From a virus, in the IMG/VR virus record IMGVR_UViG_3300046694_000573, positions 1-23,311 of that record: DNA of 23,311 nt. One strand, given 5' to 3'. This document shows positions 7,172 through 13,934 of the stretch, piece after piece. A program made the translations under genes and the position numbers. The notes below the pieces were generated by a model. It was not told where the DNA came from. It was given only the letters and a program-made list of their open reading frames with translations, and did no database searches. Numbering within the stretch: position 1 is the stretch's first letter; the number at the start of each line of letters is the position of its first letter.

Positions 7172-7789
7172 ATGCACGCACAACAGATTCCCAGCGGTTT
7201 TCGTCAGGACGCCCACGGCCGTCTCGTTCCCGAAGCGCTGATCAAACCCATCGACAAAGAGCGTGATCGCCTGGTGACCTTGCTGGTCGATCGCGCCACC
7301 GAACTGAACAACGAACTGGCCGATTACAAGGCCGTGGCCTTTGGTGATATCGAAGCCTTTATCGAACTGAGCGCCGAGCAATACGGCGCCAAGGTTGGCG
7401 GCCGCAAGGGCAACGTCACCCTGCTGAGCTTTGACGGGCGCTTCAAGATTGTCCGCGCGGTGCAGGAAAACATCGCCTTCGACGAGCGCCTGCAAGCGGC
7501 GCGCGCGTTGATCGACGACTGCCTGCACGAATGGACCCAAGGCGCTCGCCCCGAGGTGCTGACCCTGGTCAACGACGCCTTTCGCACCGACACCAAAGGC
7601 GAGATCCGCACGGCCAGGGTGCTGGCCCTGCGCCGTCTGGATATCCAGGACCCGCGCTGGCTGCGCGCCATGCAAGCGATTGGTGACGCCTGCCAGGTGA
7701 TCGGCTCGCGCTCGTATATCCGCGTGTACGAGCGCATGGGTGACAGCGACCAATACCAGCCCATCAGCCTTGATATCGCTGGGGTGTGA
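7172..7789 (+). CDS. DUF3164 family protein
   Basis: A 205-residue protein matching the DUF3164 pattern common in Mu-like phages: an N-terminal RQDAHGRLVPEALIKPIDKE segment, a long helical middle (ERDRLVTLLVDRATELNNEL) and the FDGRFKIVRAV core. The family has no established function. The helical character and early position fit a DNA-metabolism role but do not prove one. The start at ATG 7172 follows AAGGAG; the upstream ATT/ATC codons are not used. It is followed one base later by the next gene. Confidence 0.85.
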   Translation: MHAQQIPSGFRQDAHGRLVPEALIKPIDKERDRLVTLLVDRATELNNELADYKAVAFGDIEAFIELSAEQYGAKVGGRKGNVTLLSFDGRFKIVRAVQENIAFDERLQAARALIDDCLHEWTQGARPEVLTLVNDAFRTDTKGEIRTARVLALRRLDIQDPRWLRAMQAIGDACQVIGSRSYIRVYERMGDSDQYQPISLDIAGV

Positions 7790-7790
7790 G

Positions 7791-8057
7791 ATGGCCAGAA
7801 GCTATGCGATCTGCCGCATCAGCGGCGTTATCGAACTGGCGCACAGCGTGCCTGAGGGCTGCATCGCCCTTGCCGAAGGCGAGCGCGAAGCGTTGCGCCG
7901 CGTGATCAGCGCCACCGCGCAGATCAGCCCGGACGGCCTGACGGTTCCAGGCCTGACTCAAGCCGAAAACGAACAGCAACAGCGCTCGGCCATCGCTGCG
8001 TATATCCACACCCTGACCCCGCGCAACGGCGCACATTTCACTGCATTGGGAGCTTGA
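7791..8057 (+). CDS. Hypothetical early phage protein (88 aa)
   Basis: A small soluble protein beginning MARSYAICRISGVIELAHSV, starting one base after the DUF3164 stop and ending just before the next start. It has no membrane segment and no motif I recognise. Codon use and tight packing support a real gene. The function is unknown. Confidence 0.65.
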   Translation: MARSYAICRISGVIELAHSVPEGCIALAEGEREALRRVISATAQISPDGLTVPGLTQAENEQQQRSAIAAYIHTLTPRNGAHFTALGA

Positions 8058-8059
8058 AC

Positions 8060-8458
8060 ATGCACACGAATCACTCTGTTAAACCCGCCGCGGTGTCGAT
8101 GAACGCCGGGCTCAACCAGGCCGAGCATCAACGCATCGAGCAGGCCACCCGCGAGTTTCTCGCCCAGGGTGGCGAGATCGAGCAAGTCGGCTTTCAGATG
8201 CGCAGCGAAGCGCCGGTGTTTGTCATCAACCCCGAGCGCTCGCCGCTGTACCGCCAGCAGTTCTTCTCGGCGGCGTTGGTGGGCGCGCAAACCCTGGAGA
8301 AAACCCCGGCCGAACTGCGTTCCGAAGCCGCTGCCGTAATGGCCGCGGCGGCCTTGGGCAAGTCGCCCAAGTGGGTCGCGCAAAAGCTCAGCCTCAGCGA
8401 GAAGCGCGTGCGTCAGGTTGCCCGCGATTACCACATCACTTTTCGTACGCAGCGCTAG
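8060..8458 (+). CDS. Early phage protein with C-terminal HTH
   Basis: A 132-residue protein, start ATG 8060 (the upstream TTG at 8054 is less likely). The N-terminal two thirds is mixed helix with EHQRIEQATREFLAQGGEIE. The C-terminus (about 100-130) contains GKSPKWVAQKLSLSEKRVRQ, which reads as a helix-turn-helix, followed by VARDYHITF. Likely a DNA-binding early regulator, but I cannot name a family. It stops just before the strong AGGAGG of the next gene. Confidence 0.72.
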   Translation: MHTNHSVKPAAVSMNAGLNQAEHQRIEQATREFLAQGGEIEQVGFQMRSEAPVFVINPERSPLYRQQFFSAALVGAQTLEKTPAELRSEAAAVMAAAALGKSPKWVAQKLSLSEKRVRQVARDYHITFRTQR

Positions 8459-8466
8459 GAGGTTTC

Positions 8467-8679
8467 GTGGCGAAAATCACCATCACGTTAGAGGATCAGC
8501 GCCAGGGTGTTACATCCTCCCTGGACCTGCAGCAGGCCAGCCCGCGCGAAGCCGCCGGCCTGGTTCCCAGCCGGGCACTGAGCATGGGCCAGGCGCTGCT
8601 CGACATGGTCGCCATGCAGCAGGCCATCAATGCCGTGCCACGTTGCAGCCGCCTGCCGGTCTCAACCACGTTGCACTGA
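8467..8679 (+). CDS. Hypothetical small early protein (GTG start)
   Basis: A 70-residue frame starting with GTG at 8467, just after a perfect AGGAGG overlapping the previous stop. The protein begins (M)AKITITLEDQ and includes SMGQALLDMVAMQ. No function is recognised. The ribosome-binding site decides the start over longer upstream readings of the same frame, which overlap the previous gene. Confidence 0.55.
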   Translation: MAKITITLEDQRQGVTSSLDLQQASPREAAGLVPSRALSMGQALLDMVAMQQAINAVPRCSRLPVSTTLH

Positions 8680-8736
8680 GCGAAACCATCCCGGCCTGGC
8701 CGGCGATGGTCTACCGGGCGTGGTGGCCCGGTACTG

Positions 8737-8877
8737 ATGAGCAGCCAACACCGACCCCTGACGGCCGAGCAGCGCCCACATAGCCGCGGCGTGCGCAGTT
8801 CCGCCCGGGCACGAGCCACATGGGAGAATCACCGAATGGGAGAACCACCGCATGAGCGAGCCTTTATTCAGCAATGA
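8737..8877 (+). CDS. Possible 46-aa ORF overlapping the start of mor
   Basis: The 8680-8851 interval has no clear gene. The best small frame starts at ATG 8737 (MSSQHRPLTAEQRPHSRG), is rich in Arg, and ends at TGA 8875-8877, 26 bases inside mor. It has no clear ribosome-binding site. It may be fortuitous or a coupling leader for mor. No similarity is recognised. Confidence 0.18.
   Translation: MSSQHRPLTAEQRPHSRGVRSSARARATWENHRMGEPPHERAFIQQ
8820..8851 (+). repeat. 16-bp tandem duplication in the mor leader
   Basis: ATGGGAGAATCACCGA (8820-8835) is followed directly by ATGGGAGAACCACCGC (8836-8851), differing at two positions. The second copy ends at the mor ATG. Each copy carries a GGGAGAA ribosome-binding-site-like core, so the duplication places two potential binding sites before mor. 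Confidence 0.8.
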
Positions 8878-9289
8878 CAGCAACAAACTGGACCCCGCCA
8901 AGGTGCTGGCGCATATGACCGACCCGGCCGTGCTGACGCGCTGGGAAGGCACCCTGAAAGAGATGGTCGAAATCGCTGAAGCCAAGCTGCGCAGCGAGCT
9001 CGGCGATGTAGCTAACGTGCCGAGCCTGGCCCGTCATGTGGTGTTTGCTCTGTGCGACACCCTGGGCGGCAGCGTGGTTTATCTGCCGCGAGGGGATACT
9101 CTCAAACGTGCCATGCGCGACGCCGCGATCTTTCGCGACTGGCGCGACGGCGGCAAACAACCGGCCGACCTGGTACGCAAATACCGTCTGGCCAACCAGA
9201 CCATCTACGACATCATCGCCCGGCAACGGGCACTGCACCGCAAGCGCGAGCCGGACCTGTTCGGCACCGGCAATAACAGCGTGCATTAA
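8852..9289 (+). CDS. mor: Mor/C-family middle-late transcription activator
   Basis: A 145-residue protein of the Mor/C family. The central dimerisation region includes VYLPRGDTLKRAMRDAAIFR, a strongly conserved family motif. The C-terminal HTH includes LVRKYRLANQTIYDIIARQR. Mu Mor is 129 residues. In Mu, Mor activates the middle promoter for C, and C then activates late promoters; here no second family member is present, so this protein probably drives lysis and tail transcription directly. It is the last gene before a strong terminator, as Mor ends the early operon in Mu. The start is preceded by GGGAGAA. Confidence 0.93.
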   Translation: MSEPLFSNDSNKLDPAKVLAHMTDPAVLTRWEGTLKEMVEIAEAKLRSELGDVANVPSLARHVVFALCDTLGGSVVYLPRGDTLKRAMRDAAIFRDWRDGGKQPADLVRKYRLANQTIYDIIARQRALHRKREPDLFGTGNNSVH

Positions 9290-9320
9290 GCGCTCGTCTG
9301 CCCCTACAAATCCCCCTTTG

Positions 9321-9348
9321 AAAAGCCTCGCTGGCGCGCGGCTTTTTT
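9321..9348 (+). terminator. Intrinsic terminator after mor
   Basis: AAAAGCC pairs with GGCTTTT, extended by CGC/GCG across one mismatch with a short loop, followed by a T-run at 9343-9348. It ends the early operon 32 bases after the mor stop and separates it from the late genes. Confidence 0.85.
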
Positions 9349-9459
9349 CTTAAGTCCAGCTGACACTCCAGGCCAGTCGCGCTCGCGGCACCCTGGGGGC
9401 ATGAATACTCCCGCCTTCGGCCGCACGGGCCACCGACTTCTCGCCAGGGGCGTTACGCA
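9349..9459 (+). promoter_or_regulatory. Likely Mor-dependent late promoter region
   Basis: The interval between the terminator and the endolysin must hold the late promoter. There is an inverted repeat CCAGG (9368-9372) with CCTGG (9392-9396), and a weak -10-like AATACT at 9404-9409. No good -35 is present, as expected for an activator-dependent promoter. The exact Mor site is not proven. Confidence 0.35.
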
Positions 9460-9963
9460 ATGAGCGTAAAAGCCCGGCTCATGGCTGCCGCCATCACCTT
9501 GGCCACGCCCACCGTTCTGTACTTCGAGGGGCGCAGCCTGTTCGCCTACCTGGACCCGGTAGGCATCCCGACCATCTGCGATGGCTGGACCCAGGGCGTG
9601 CAGCTTGGCGATGTAGCCACCGCCACGCAGTGCGATGCCCATACCCGCGAGGGCCTGGAACAGGCTGCAGCGATCTTGCTGCGTTGGGTGCCGGGCGAGG
9701 TGCTGGCGGGCCTGAGTGCGCACAGCAGCGCGGCGTTTCTATCGTTTATCTACAACGTCGGCCCCGGCCAGCCCGGGGTCAAAGACGGCTTTGTCTGGCT
9801 GAAGAATGGTCGCCATTCCACCTTGTTGTTGCACCTGCAGGCCGGGCGCGTGGCGCAGGCGTGTAGCCAGCTTTCGGCATGGACCCGTGCCGGTGGCAAG
9901 GTGCTGAGAGGGCTCGAACGGCGCCGTGCGGCAGAGCGCGAACTGTGCGAGGCCGAGCTATGA
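9460..9963 (+). CDS. SAR-type endolysin, GH24 lysozyme
   Basis: A 167-residue muramidase that cuts the peptidoglycan glycan backbone. The Glu-8aa-Asp-5aa-Thr catalytic triad of phage lysozymes is exact: Glu23 (FEGRS), Asp32 (LDPVG), Thr38 (TICDG). Residues about 8-21 (MAAAITLATPTVLY) form a weakly hydrophobic, Ala/Thr-rich N-terminal segment typical of signal-arrest-release endolysins, which go through Sec and refold after release from the membrane. For a tailocin this releases particles by lysing the producer. First gene after the late promoter; it overlaps the spanin gene by ATGA. Confidence 0.93.
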   Translation: MSVKARLMAAAITLATPTVLYFEGRSLFAYLDPVGIPTICDGWTQGVQLGDVATATQCDAHTREGLEQAAAILLRWVPGEVLAGLSAHSSAAFLSFIYNVGPGQPGVKDGFVWLKNGRHSTLLLHLQAGRVAQACSQLSAWTRAGGKVLRGLERRRAAERELCEAEL

Positions 9964-10577
9964 ACCTGTCCGCCTGGAAAGCCCTGTGGCCGTTGCTGCT
10001 GGCCGCCGTGCTGGCGGCGCTGGTGTGGCGCTACGGCGCGGTGCAATGGCAGAGCGGTTATGCCCAGGCCAAGGCCGAAGGCGACAGTGCGTTGGCCGGG
10101 TTGCGCCTGCAGCACAGCCGCGAAGAGACCGAGCGCGCCGAGGCCGCCATGGTGCAAAACAGTCAGGCCACCCAGACCCTGCAGCGCGAGCAACAACGCG
10201 CCAACGACCTGGCCGCCGAACTGGCCAGCCAACAACGCCACAACCGCCAAACCACTGACCGCCTTAGCGGGGAGATTGCCCGTGTCAACGACCTGTATCG
10301 CGAGGCGCTGGATGCGCCGGCCAAGCCTTTGCCTGCTTGTGTGTTCACTGTTGGTTGGGTGCACATCTATGACCAAGCCAGCGGCGCCGCCCTGCCTGAC
10401 CCCGCAGATTCCAGCGGAACTGCTGCGCCGCCCAACGCCGCCAGTGCCGCTGCGCAACTGGACTCAGGGCTCAGCCAGCGTGAGCTTCTGGCCCACCATA
10501 TCCAGTACGCCGAACAATGCCGTAACACCACCCGGCAGCTGGAGCTGCTGATCGACCAGGTAACCGGTAAGCCATGA
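9960..10577 (+). CDS. Rz-like inner-membrane spanin (i-spanin)
   Basis: A 205-residue type II membrane protein: short N-terminus, one transmembrane segment (about 7-26, ALWPLLLAAVLAALVWRYGA), then a long coiled-coil periplasmic domain rich in Glu, Gln and Ala (about 35-115). This is the architecture of Rz, the inner-membrane partner in disrupting the outer membrane. It shares 240 bases with an embedded Rz1-like lipoprotein gene in another frame, as expected for Rz/Rz1. The C-terminal region beyond the overlap is unusually long and charged. Linked to the neighbours by ATGA overlaps on both sides. Confidence 0.87.
   Translation: MNLSAWKALWPLLLAAVLAALVWRYGAVQWQSGYAQAKAEGDSALAGLRLQHSREETERAEAAMVQNSQATQTLQREQQRANDLAAELASQQRHNRQTTDRLSGEIARVNDLYREALDAPAKPLPACVFTVGWVHIYDQASGAALPDPADSSGTAAPPNAASAAAQLDSGLSQRELLAHHIQYAEQCRNTTRQLELLIDQVTGKP
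10312..10551 (+). CDS. Rz1-like outer-membrane spanin lipoprotein, embedded in Rz
   Basis: A 79-residue frame entirely inside the Rz-like gene. It begins MRRPSLCLLVCSLLVGCTSM, with a lipobox ending at Cys17, and the mature part is Pro-rich (PAAPPCLTPQIP and RRPTPPVPL), as for Rz1 o-spanins. Rz1 is lipid-anchored in the outer membrane and pairs with Rz across the periplasm. Embedded Rz1 genes are typical and easily missed in annotation. Start at ATG 10312, with GAGGCGCTGG upstream. Confidence 0.85.
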   Translation: MRRPSLCLLVCSLLVGCTSMTKPAAPPCLTPQIPAELLRRPTPPVPLRNWTQGSASVSFWPTISSTPNNAVTPPGSWSC

Positions 10578-10957
10578 GTTTTTCAATCGGAGATCTGTTC
10601 ACCTGGGCCATCAGCCTGCTGGGAATCTTCACCACCCTGGTGTTCGGCCTGGTCAAGCTGCTGCTCTGGCAGTTCGAAAAACGCCTGGACGAGCGTTTCA
10701 GCGCTCAGGAAACCGCGCGCAAAGAAGCCAGCCAGGTGTGGGAGGGCAACTTCGAGAAAGTCTTGAGCCGTCAGGACAAAGACGCCGAAGCCCTGCGCCG
10801 CCTGGAGAATGAATTTCTGCGCTTCAAGGGTGAGCTGCCCCTGGAATACGTACGCCGCGAAGACTGGGTGCGCGGCCAGTCGGTGATCGAGGCCAAGCTC
10901 GATGGCCTTGCCCTCAAATTCGAAAATCTGCTGCTCAAACGCACCCGCCAAGACTGA
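10574..10957 (+). CDS. Mu gp25-like membrane protein (DUF2730)
   Basis: A 127-residue protein with one N-terminal membrane segment (about 5-30, containing LFTWAISLLGIFTTLVFGLVK) followed by a charged coiled-coil-like cytoplasmic or periplasmic domain. It resembles the DUF2730 family that includes Mu gp25, found between the lysis genes and the packaging genes. Its function is unknown; because no other holin candidate is present, a role in lysis timing is possible but speculative. It is the last gene before the head module would begin in Mu. Confidence 0.75.
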   Translation: MSFSIGDLFTWAISLLGIFTTLVFGLVKLLLWQFEKRLDERFSAQETARKEASQVWEGNFEKVLSRQDKDAEALRRLENEFLRFKGELPLEYVRREDWVRGQSVIEAKLDGLALKFENLLLKRTRQD

Positions 10958-11248
10958 CGCGCAACGCGTCGTTTTAACGCCTTCTCGGGCCTACTCGCCC
11001 GGGTTGTATCACCTGCGCCGGCAACCGGCGTTAGACCCCCGTTAGACACGTGCCCCAGCCCCTTGGTGAACCTTGTTCCCTTGGCGAACCTTCCCAGCCC
11101 CCACTCCATTGTTCGCGCCGCCTCTGCCCGCGTCCGGCTTTTATCTGCCTGGCCCTTGCAGCCTTACGCCGCACTGAAACTCCCGGTCGCTCGCCAGCCG
11201 CCAACATGGCGACATGCAACGAACCACCCCCAAGGGAGCCGCACACCC
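10958..11248 (+). promoter_or_regulatory. Gene-poor junction where the Mu head module would be
   Basis: About 290 bp separates the gp25-like gene from gp36, the place Mu carries gp26-gp35. I see no terminase, portal or capsid remnant. It holds CGGGC/GCCCG (10986-10990/10997-11001) and CGCCGG/CCGGCG (11016-11021/11025-11030) hairpins without T-runs, CGTTAGAC repeated 11 bp apart (11029 and 11040), and a near-identical 15 bp pair at 11060-11074 and 11078-11092 (CCCTTGGTGAACCTT, one base different). A tail-operon promoter may lie here. A 12-codon leader (11214-11252) overlaps the gp36 start. Confidence 0.55.
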
Positions 11249-11686
11249 ATGAACCTATCGCTACCGACGGCCAGCCAGATGCTCCTGCGTTTTGGTGCGC
11301 GTCGCCTCACCGAGCTGGCGGTGCCGGACACCGAACAAGTGATCGACCCACTGCTGCTGCAAGCGGCTGCGGCCGGTGCACCGCTGGACGAGTGGCTGAG
11401 CTCGGAGATCGCCATCGCCCAACAGGCCCTGGCCCGCATCGCCGATGCCGCCGGCCGGGCGCGCAGTGAAGTGCTGTTTTACCTGCGCTACCGCCAGGCC
11501 GAGCAGGCCGCCCCGGAGTGGGCGCTGGACGATGTGATGGAACTGGCCCGCTACCACCTGGTGGACAGCGCCGGCAAGAAGGGCTCCACCGTGCGGACCC
11601 GTTACCGCGATGTGCTCAAGCGCCTGCAGACCCTGGCTGCCGAAGACCGCGCCACTGCCGCGCCCACCAGCGCAGGTAGCAACTGA
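11249..11686 (+). CDS. Mu gp36-like protein (DUF1320), neck/tail-completion
   Basis: A 145-residue protein of the DUF1320 family: LPTASQMLLRFGARRLTELA parallels the Mu gp36 opening, with ARYHLVDSAGKKGSTVRTRY in the C-terminal half. In Mu this gene (J) lies between capsid and tail genes, near the connector. Retained here without any capsid, it may help complete the tail end that would meet the head. Start ATG 11249, with AGGGAG upstream, was chosen over an in-frame upstream start (11063) lying in the noncoding junction. It ends in a TGATG overlap with the next gene. Confidence 0.85.
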   Translation: MNLSLPTASQMLLRFGARRLTELAVPDTEQVIDPLLLQAAAAGAPLDEWLSSEIAIAQQALARIADAAGRARSEVLFYLRYRQAEQAAPEWALDDVMELARYHLVDSAGKKGSTVRTRYRDVLKRLQTLAAEDRATAAPTSAGSN

Positions 11687-12249
11687 TGCTGGGCGAGCTG
11701 GAAGACCTAATCCAGGCCCGCCTGGGGCTGCTACGCGGCTCGCTCAAGCGCCTGACCATCGGCAGCTACGGCGGTGAACTGCGTGACCGCGACCTGTTGC
11801 CGGCGCTGCTCTCGCGCTGCCCGGCGGTGCTGCTGGAAACCCCGCGAGCGGTGTTCCACAAACGCGCCAAGGGCCGCTACAGCATTGCCATCAGCTTTCG
11901 CCTGGTGATCGCCAGCCGCCACCTGCGTGGTGAGCGCGAAGGTCGTCGTGGCAACGCCGAAGAGATCGGCAGCTATGCGCTGTGGAGCGCCTGCATGGCG
12001 CAACTGGTGGACTGGCAACCCTGGCCCGAGCGGGCGCGGATCGAGCCCACCGAGCTGCTCAACCTGGTCAATGGCCAGGCGCAAGCAGACAGCCTGTCGG
12101 TGCTCGGCCAGTCGTTTGTGATCGAACTGGATTGGCAGAAACCGCTGGAAGAACTACCGGACCTGTTGGGCATTGACCTGCAGTTCCACGTACCCGCAGG
12201 CAACCCGTCTGCGGTGGCCAACGACTCCATCGAATTGGGGACTAGCTGA
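11686..12249 (+). CDS. Mu gp37-like protein (DUF1834), tail terminator candidate
   Basis: A 187-residue protein of the DUF1834 (gp37) family found before the sheath gene in Mu-like phages. The opening MLGELEDLIQARLGLLRGSL and the RDRDLLPALLSRCPAVLLET-like region (about 30-48) fit that family. In related contractile tails this protein caps the tail at the head-proximal end, so it is expected to be kept by a tail-only particle. It shares one base with gp36 and with the next gene. Function is inferred from family and order. Confidence 0.85.
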   Translation: MLGELEDLIQARLGLLRGSLKRLTIGSYGGELRDRDLLPALLSRCPAVLLETPRAVFHKRAKGRYSIAISFRLVIASRHLRGEREGRRGNAEEIGSYALWSACMAQLVDWQPWPERARIEPTELLNLVNGQAQADSLSVLGQSFVIELDWQKPLEELPDLLGIDLQFHVPAGNPSAVANDSIELGTS

Positions 12250-12452
12250 TGCGCGTTATCGCTGCACCTGATGCTCGCGTACCACAGGAAGGCACGCCGC
12301 GAGCCTTTATTGAACCTGCTCCGGCCAAGCCTGTGGACGTGCCGGACACCTCGTACTACCGCCGTCGGATTGCCGCGAAGGAGCTCCTGCTCGTTCCCGT
12401 CAGGCCTCGTCGCAGTGCCAAAGAAAACGCTAAAGGAGATACCCACGCATGA
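12249..12452 (+). CDS. Mu gp38-like small tail protein (DUF2635)
   Basis: A 67-residue basic protein matching DUF2635, the small protein always placed before the sheath in Mu-like phages. PDARVPQEG and the VPDTSYYRRRIAAKELL region are characteristic. Its function is not established. It overlaps the sheath gene start by ATGA, and its last codons include the sheath ribosome-binding site AAAGGAG. Confidence 0.85.
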   Translation: MRVIAAPDARVPQEGTPRAFIEPAPAKPVDVPDTSYYRRRIAAKELLLVPVRPRRSAKENAKGDTHA

Positions 12453-13546
12453 CCATTGCCTTTGACACCATCCCGGCGTCGATCCGTAAACCCGGCGCCT
12501 ATTTTGAATTCAACACCAGCCTGGCAGTTCGTACCCTGCCAACCAACGCCCAGAGCATCTGCTTCATCGTGCCCCTGAGCGAAGGCGCCACCGCGGCTGC
12601 CAACCAACCGGCGCAGGTGTACAGCGCTGCCGAAGCCAAGGCCCAGTTCGGCGTGGTCGCCGAAGAAATGGTCGCCGCGGCCATCAAGGCCTACCGCTAT
12701 GCCGCGATCTCCTGTGTCGGCGTAGTGGTTGAAGGCTCCACCGAGCCGGATATCAGCGCTGCCCTGGATGCCACCGCACAAGGCGAGTACAGCATCCTGG
12801 TACCGGCCTGGTACAGCCAGGCGGCCCTGACGGCGCTGCGTACCCACATCAACACCTACACCGATTCCATCGAGCAGCAAGGCATCCTCGGTGTCGGCGC
12901 GCTGACAACCACGTTGTCCGCCGCCACCACCCTGGCCAACTCCCTGAACGCTGGCCCGATCACCCTGGCACTGCTGCCGGGTACCGCCTCCAGCCCACGT
13001 GAAGTGGCCGCCGCCTACGCCGCCCTGATCGCCTCGGAAGAAGACCCGGCGCGTCCGCTGAACACCCTGGTGCTCACCGGTATCAAGGTGCCGGCGATTG
13101 CCAACCGCCTCGGCCGTGTCGAGCAGGAAACCTGCCTGGCCAATGGCGTGACGCCGCTGGAAGTGGGCGCTGGTGATGTGGTGCAGATCGTTCGTGCGGT
13201 GAGCACTTACACCAAATCTGCGGCCGGTGAGGACGACGTTTCCCTGCTCGATCTGACCACCCTGCGCACCCTCTACTACGTGCGCAAAGCCTGCCGTGCC
13301 CGCGTTCGCCTGCGCTTTCCGCGCGCCAAGCTGTCGAGCAAAACCCCGGCAGCGGTGCGCAGCGAACTGCTCGATGTGCTGAAGAAATGTGAAGAGCTGG
13401 AGATCCTCGAAGCGGTCGACGCCAACGCCGATGGCCTGATTGTCGAGCGCTCTCTGCAAGACGTTAACCGGCTCAACGGAGCCATCCCTGCTGATGTTGT
13501 GAACGGCCTGCACGTGTTTGCCGGTCGCATCGATCTGCTGCTGTAA
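12449..13546 (+). CDS. Contractile tail sheath protein (gpL-like, short form)
   Basis: A 365-residue sheath subunit. The opening IAFDTIPASIRKPGAYFEFN corresponds to the Mu gpL N-terminus, and the C-terminal end VNGLHVFAGRIDLLL fits the conserved sheath terminus that links subunits. Mu gpL is 495 residues, so about 130 residues are missing overall, most simply from a middle surface domain. The sheath forms the contracting outer cylinder that drives the tube through the target envelope. It is preceded by AAAGGAG and followed by tube in the usual order. No frameshift was seen, so the short length looks native. Confidence 0.9.
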   Translation: MTIAFDTIPASIRKPGAYFEFNTSLAVRTLPTNAQSICFIVPLSEGATAAANQPAQVYSAAEAKAQFGVVAEEMVAAAIKAYRYAAISCVGVVVEGSTEPDISAALDATAQGEYSILVPAWYSQAALTALRTHINTYTDSIEQQGILGVGALTTTLSAATTLANSLNAGPITLALLPGTASSPREVAAAYAALIASEEDPARPLNTLVLTGIKVPAIANRLGRVEQETCLANGVTPLEVGAGDVVQIVRAVSTYTKSAAGEDDVSLLDLTTLRTLYYVRKACRARVRLRFPRAKLSSKTPAAVRSELLDVLKKCEELEILEAVDANADGLIVERSLQDVNRLNGAIPADVVNGLHVFAGRIDLLL

Positions 13547-13556
13547 GGAGAAAATT

Positions 13557-13928
13557 ATGTCGGATAACTATGTTGGGCAGATCGTCCTCTCGGTCAACGG
13601 GGCGGACTATGAAATCAAAGAGCTGAACCACACCCTGAAAACCGGTCGCATCGTGGTCAAGACCATGAACCGCAAGGGTCGCCCGCTGGGTACTGCTGAG
13701 GGCGTGGAGGACTACTCGCTGACCGTCAGTGTCGCCATTCCTAAAGCGGGTGAACCGGACTGGCGCGCGATGCTGGACGCCAAGATCACCATCGAGCCGC
13801 TCGACGGCGGTGGTCAGCGTGAGACCTGGACCGGCGTATCGCTGGTGCAGATGGGCAGCAAGTACGTCCTGGAGGGCGAGGCGACTCGCAGCCTGGATCT
13901 GACCGCCCTGAACTACTACACGGAGTAA
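13557..13928 (+). CDS. Tail tube protein (gpM-like)
   Basis: A 123-residue tube protein (Mu gpM is about 118) starting MSDNYVGQIVLSVNGADYEI after TAAGGAG. The ALTVSVAIP-like beta-rich middle and the repeated Val/Ile/Thr alternation fit the tube fold. It polymerises inside the sheath around the tape measure. It lies between sheath and chaperone, in the Mu order. Start chosen by ribosome-binding site over the earlier in-frame start at 13518 inside the sheath gene. Confidence 0.88.
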   Translation: MSDNYVGQIVLSVNGADYEIKELNHTLKTGRIVVKTMNRKGRPLGTAEGVEDYSLTVSVAIPKAGEPDWRAMLDAKITIEPLDGGGQRETWTGVSLVQMGSKYVLEGEATRSLDLTALNYYTE

Positions 13929-13934
13929 GTCGGC

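Noticed and set aside
6557-7753. 398-codon minus-strand open frame
   Set aside because: It spans three coupled plus-strand early genes with good ribosome-binding sites; the reverse protein resembles nothing.
8706-8783. Short frame reading ETIPAWPAMVYRAWWPG upstream of mor
   Set aside because: It looks protein-like but has no acceptable start or ribosome-binding site and only 25 codons from its ATG; possibly a remnant, but not supportable.
2721-11047. CGTTAGA shared between the ner leader (2721), 8487 region and the head junction (11029, 11040) as a regulon motif
   Set aside because: A 7-base word is expected a few times by chance in 23 kb; only the 11-bp-spaced pair is unusual.
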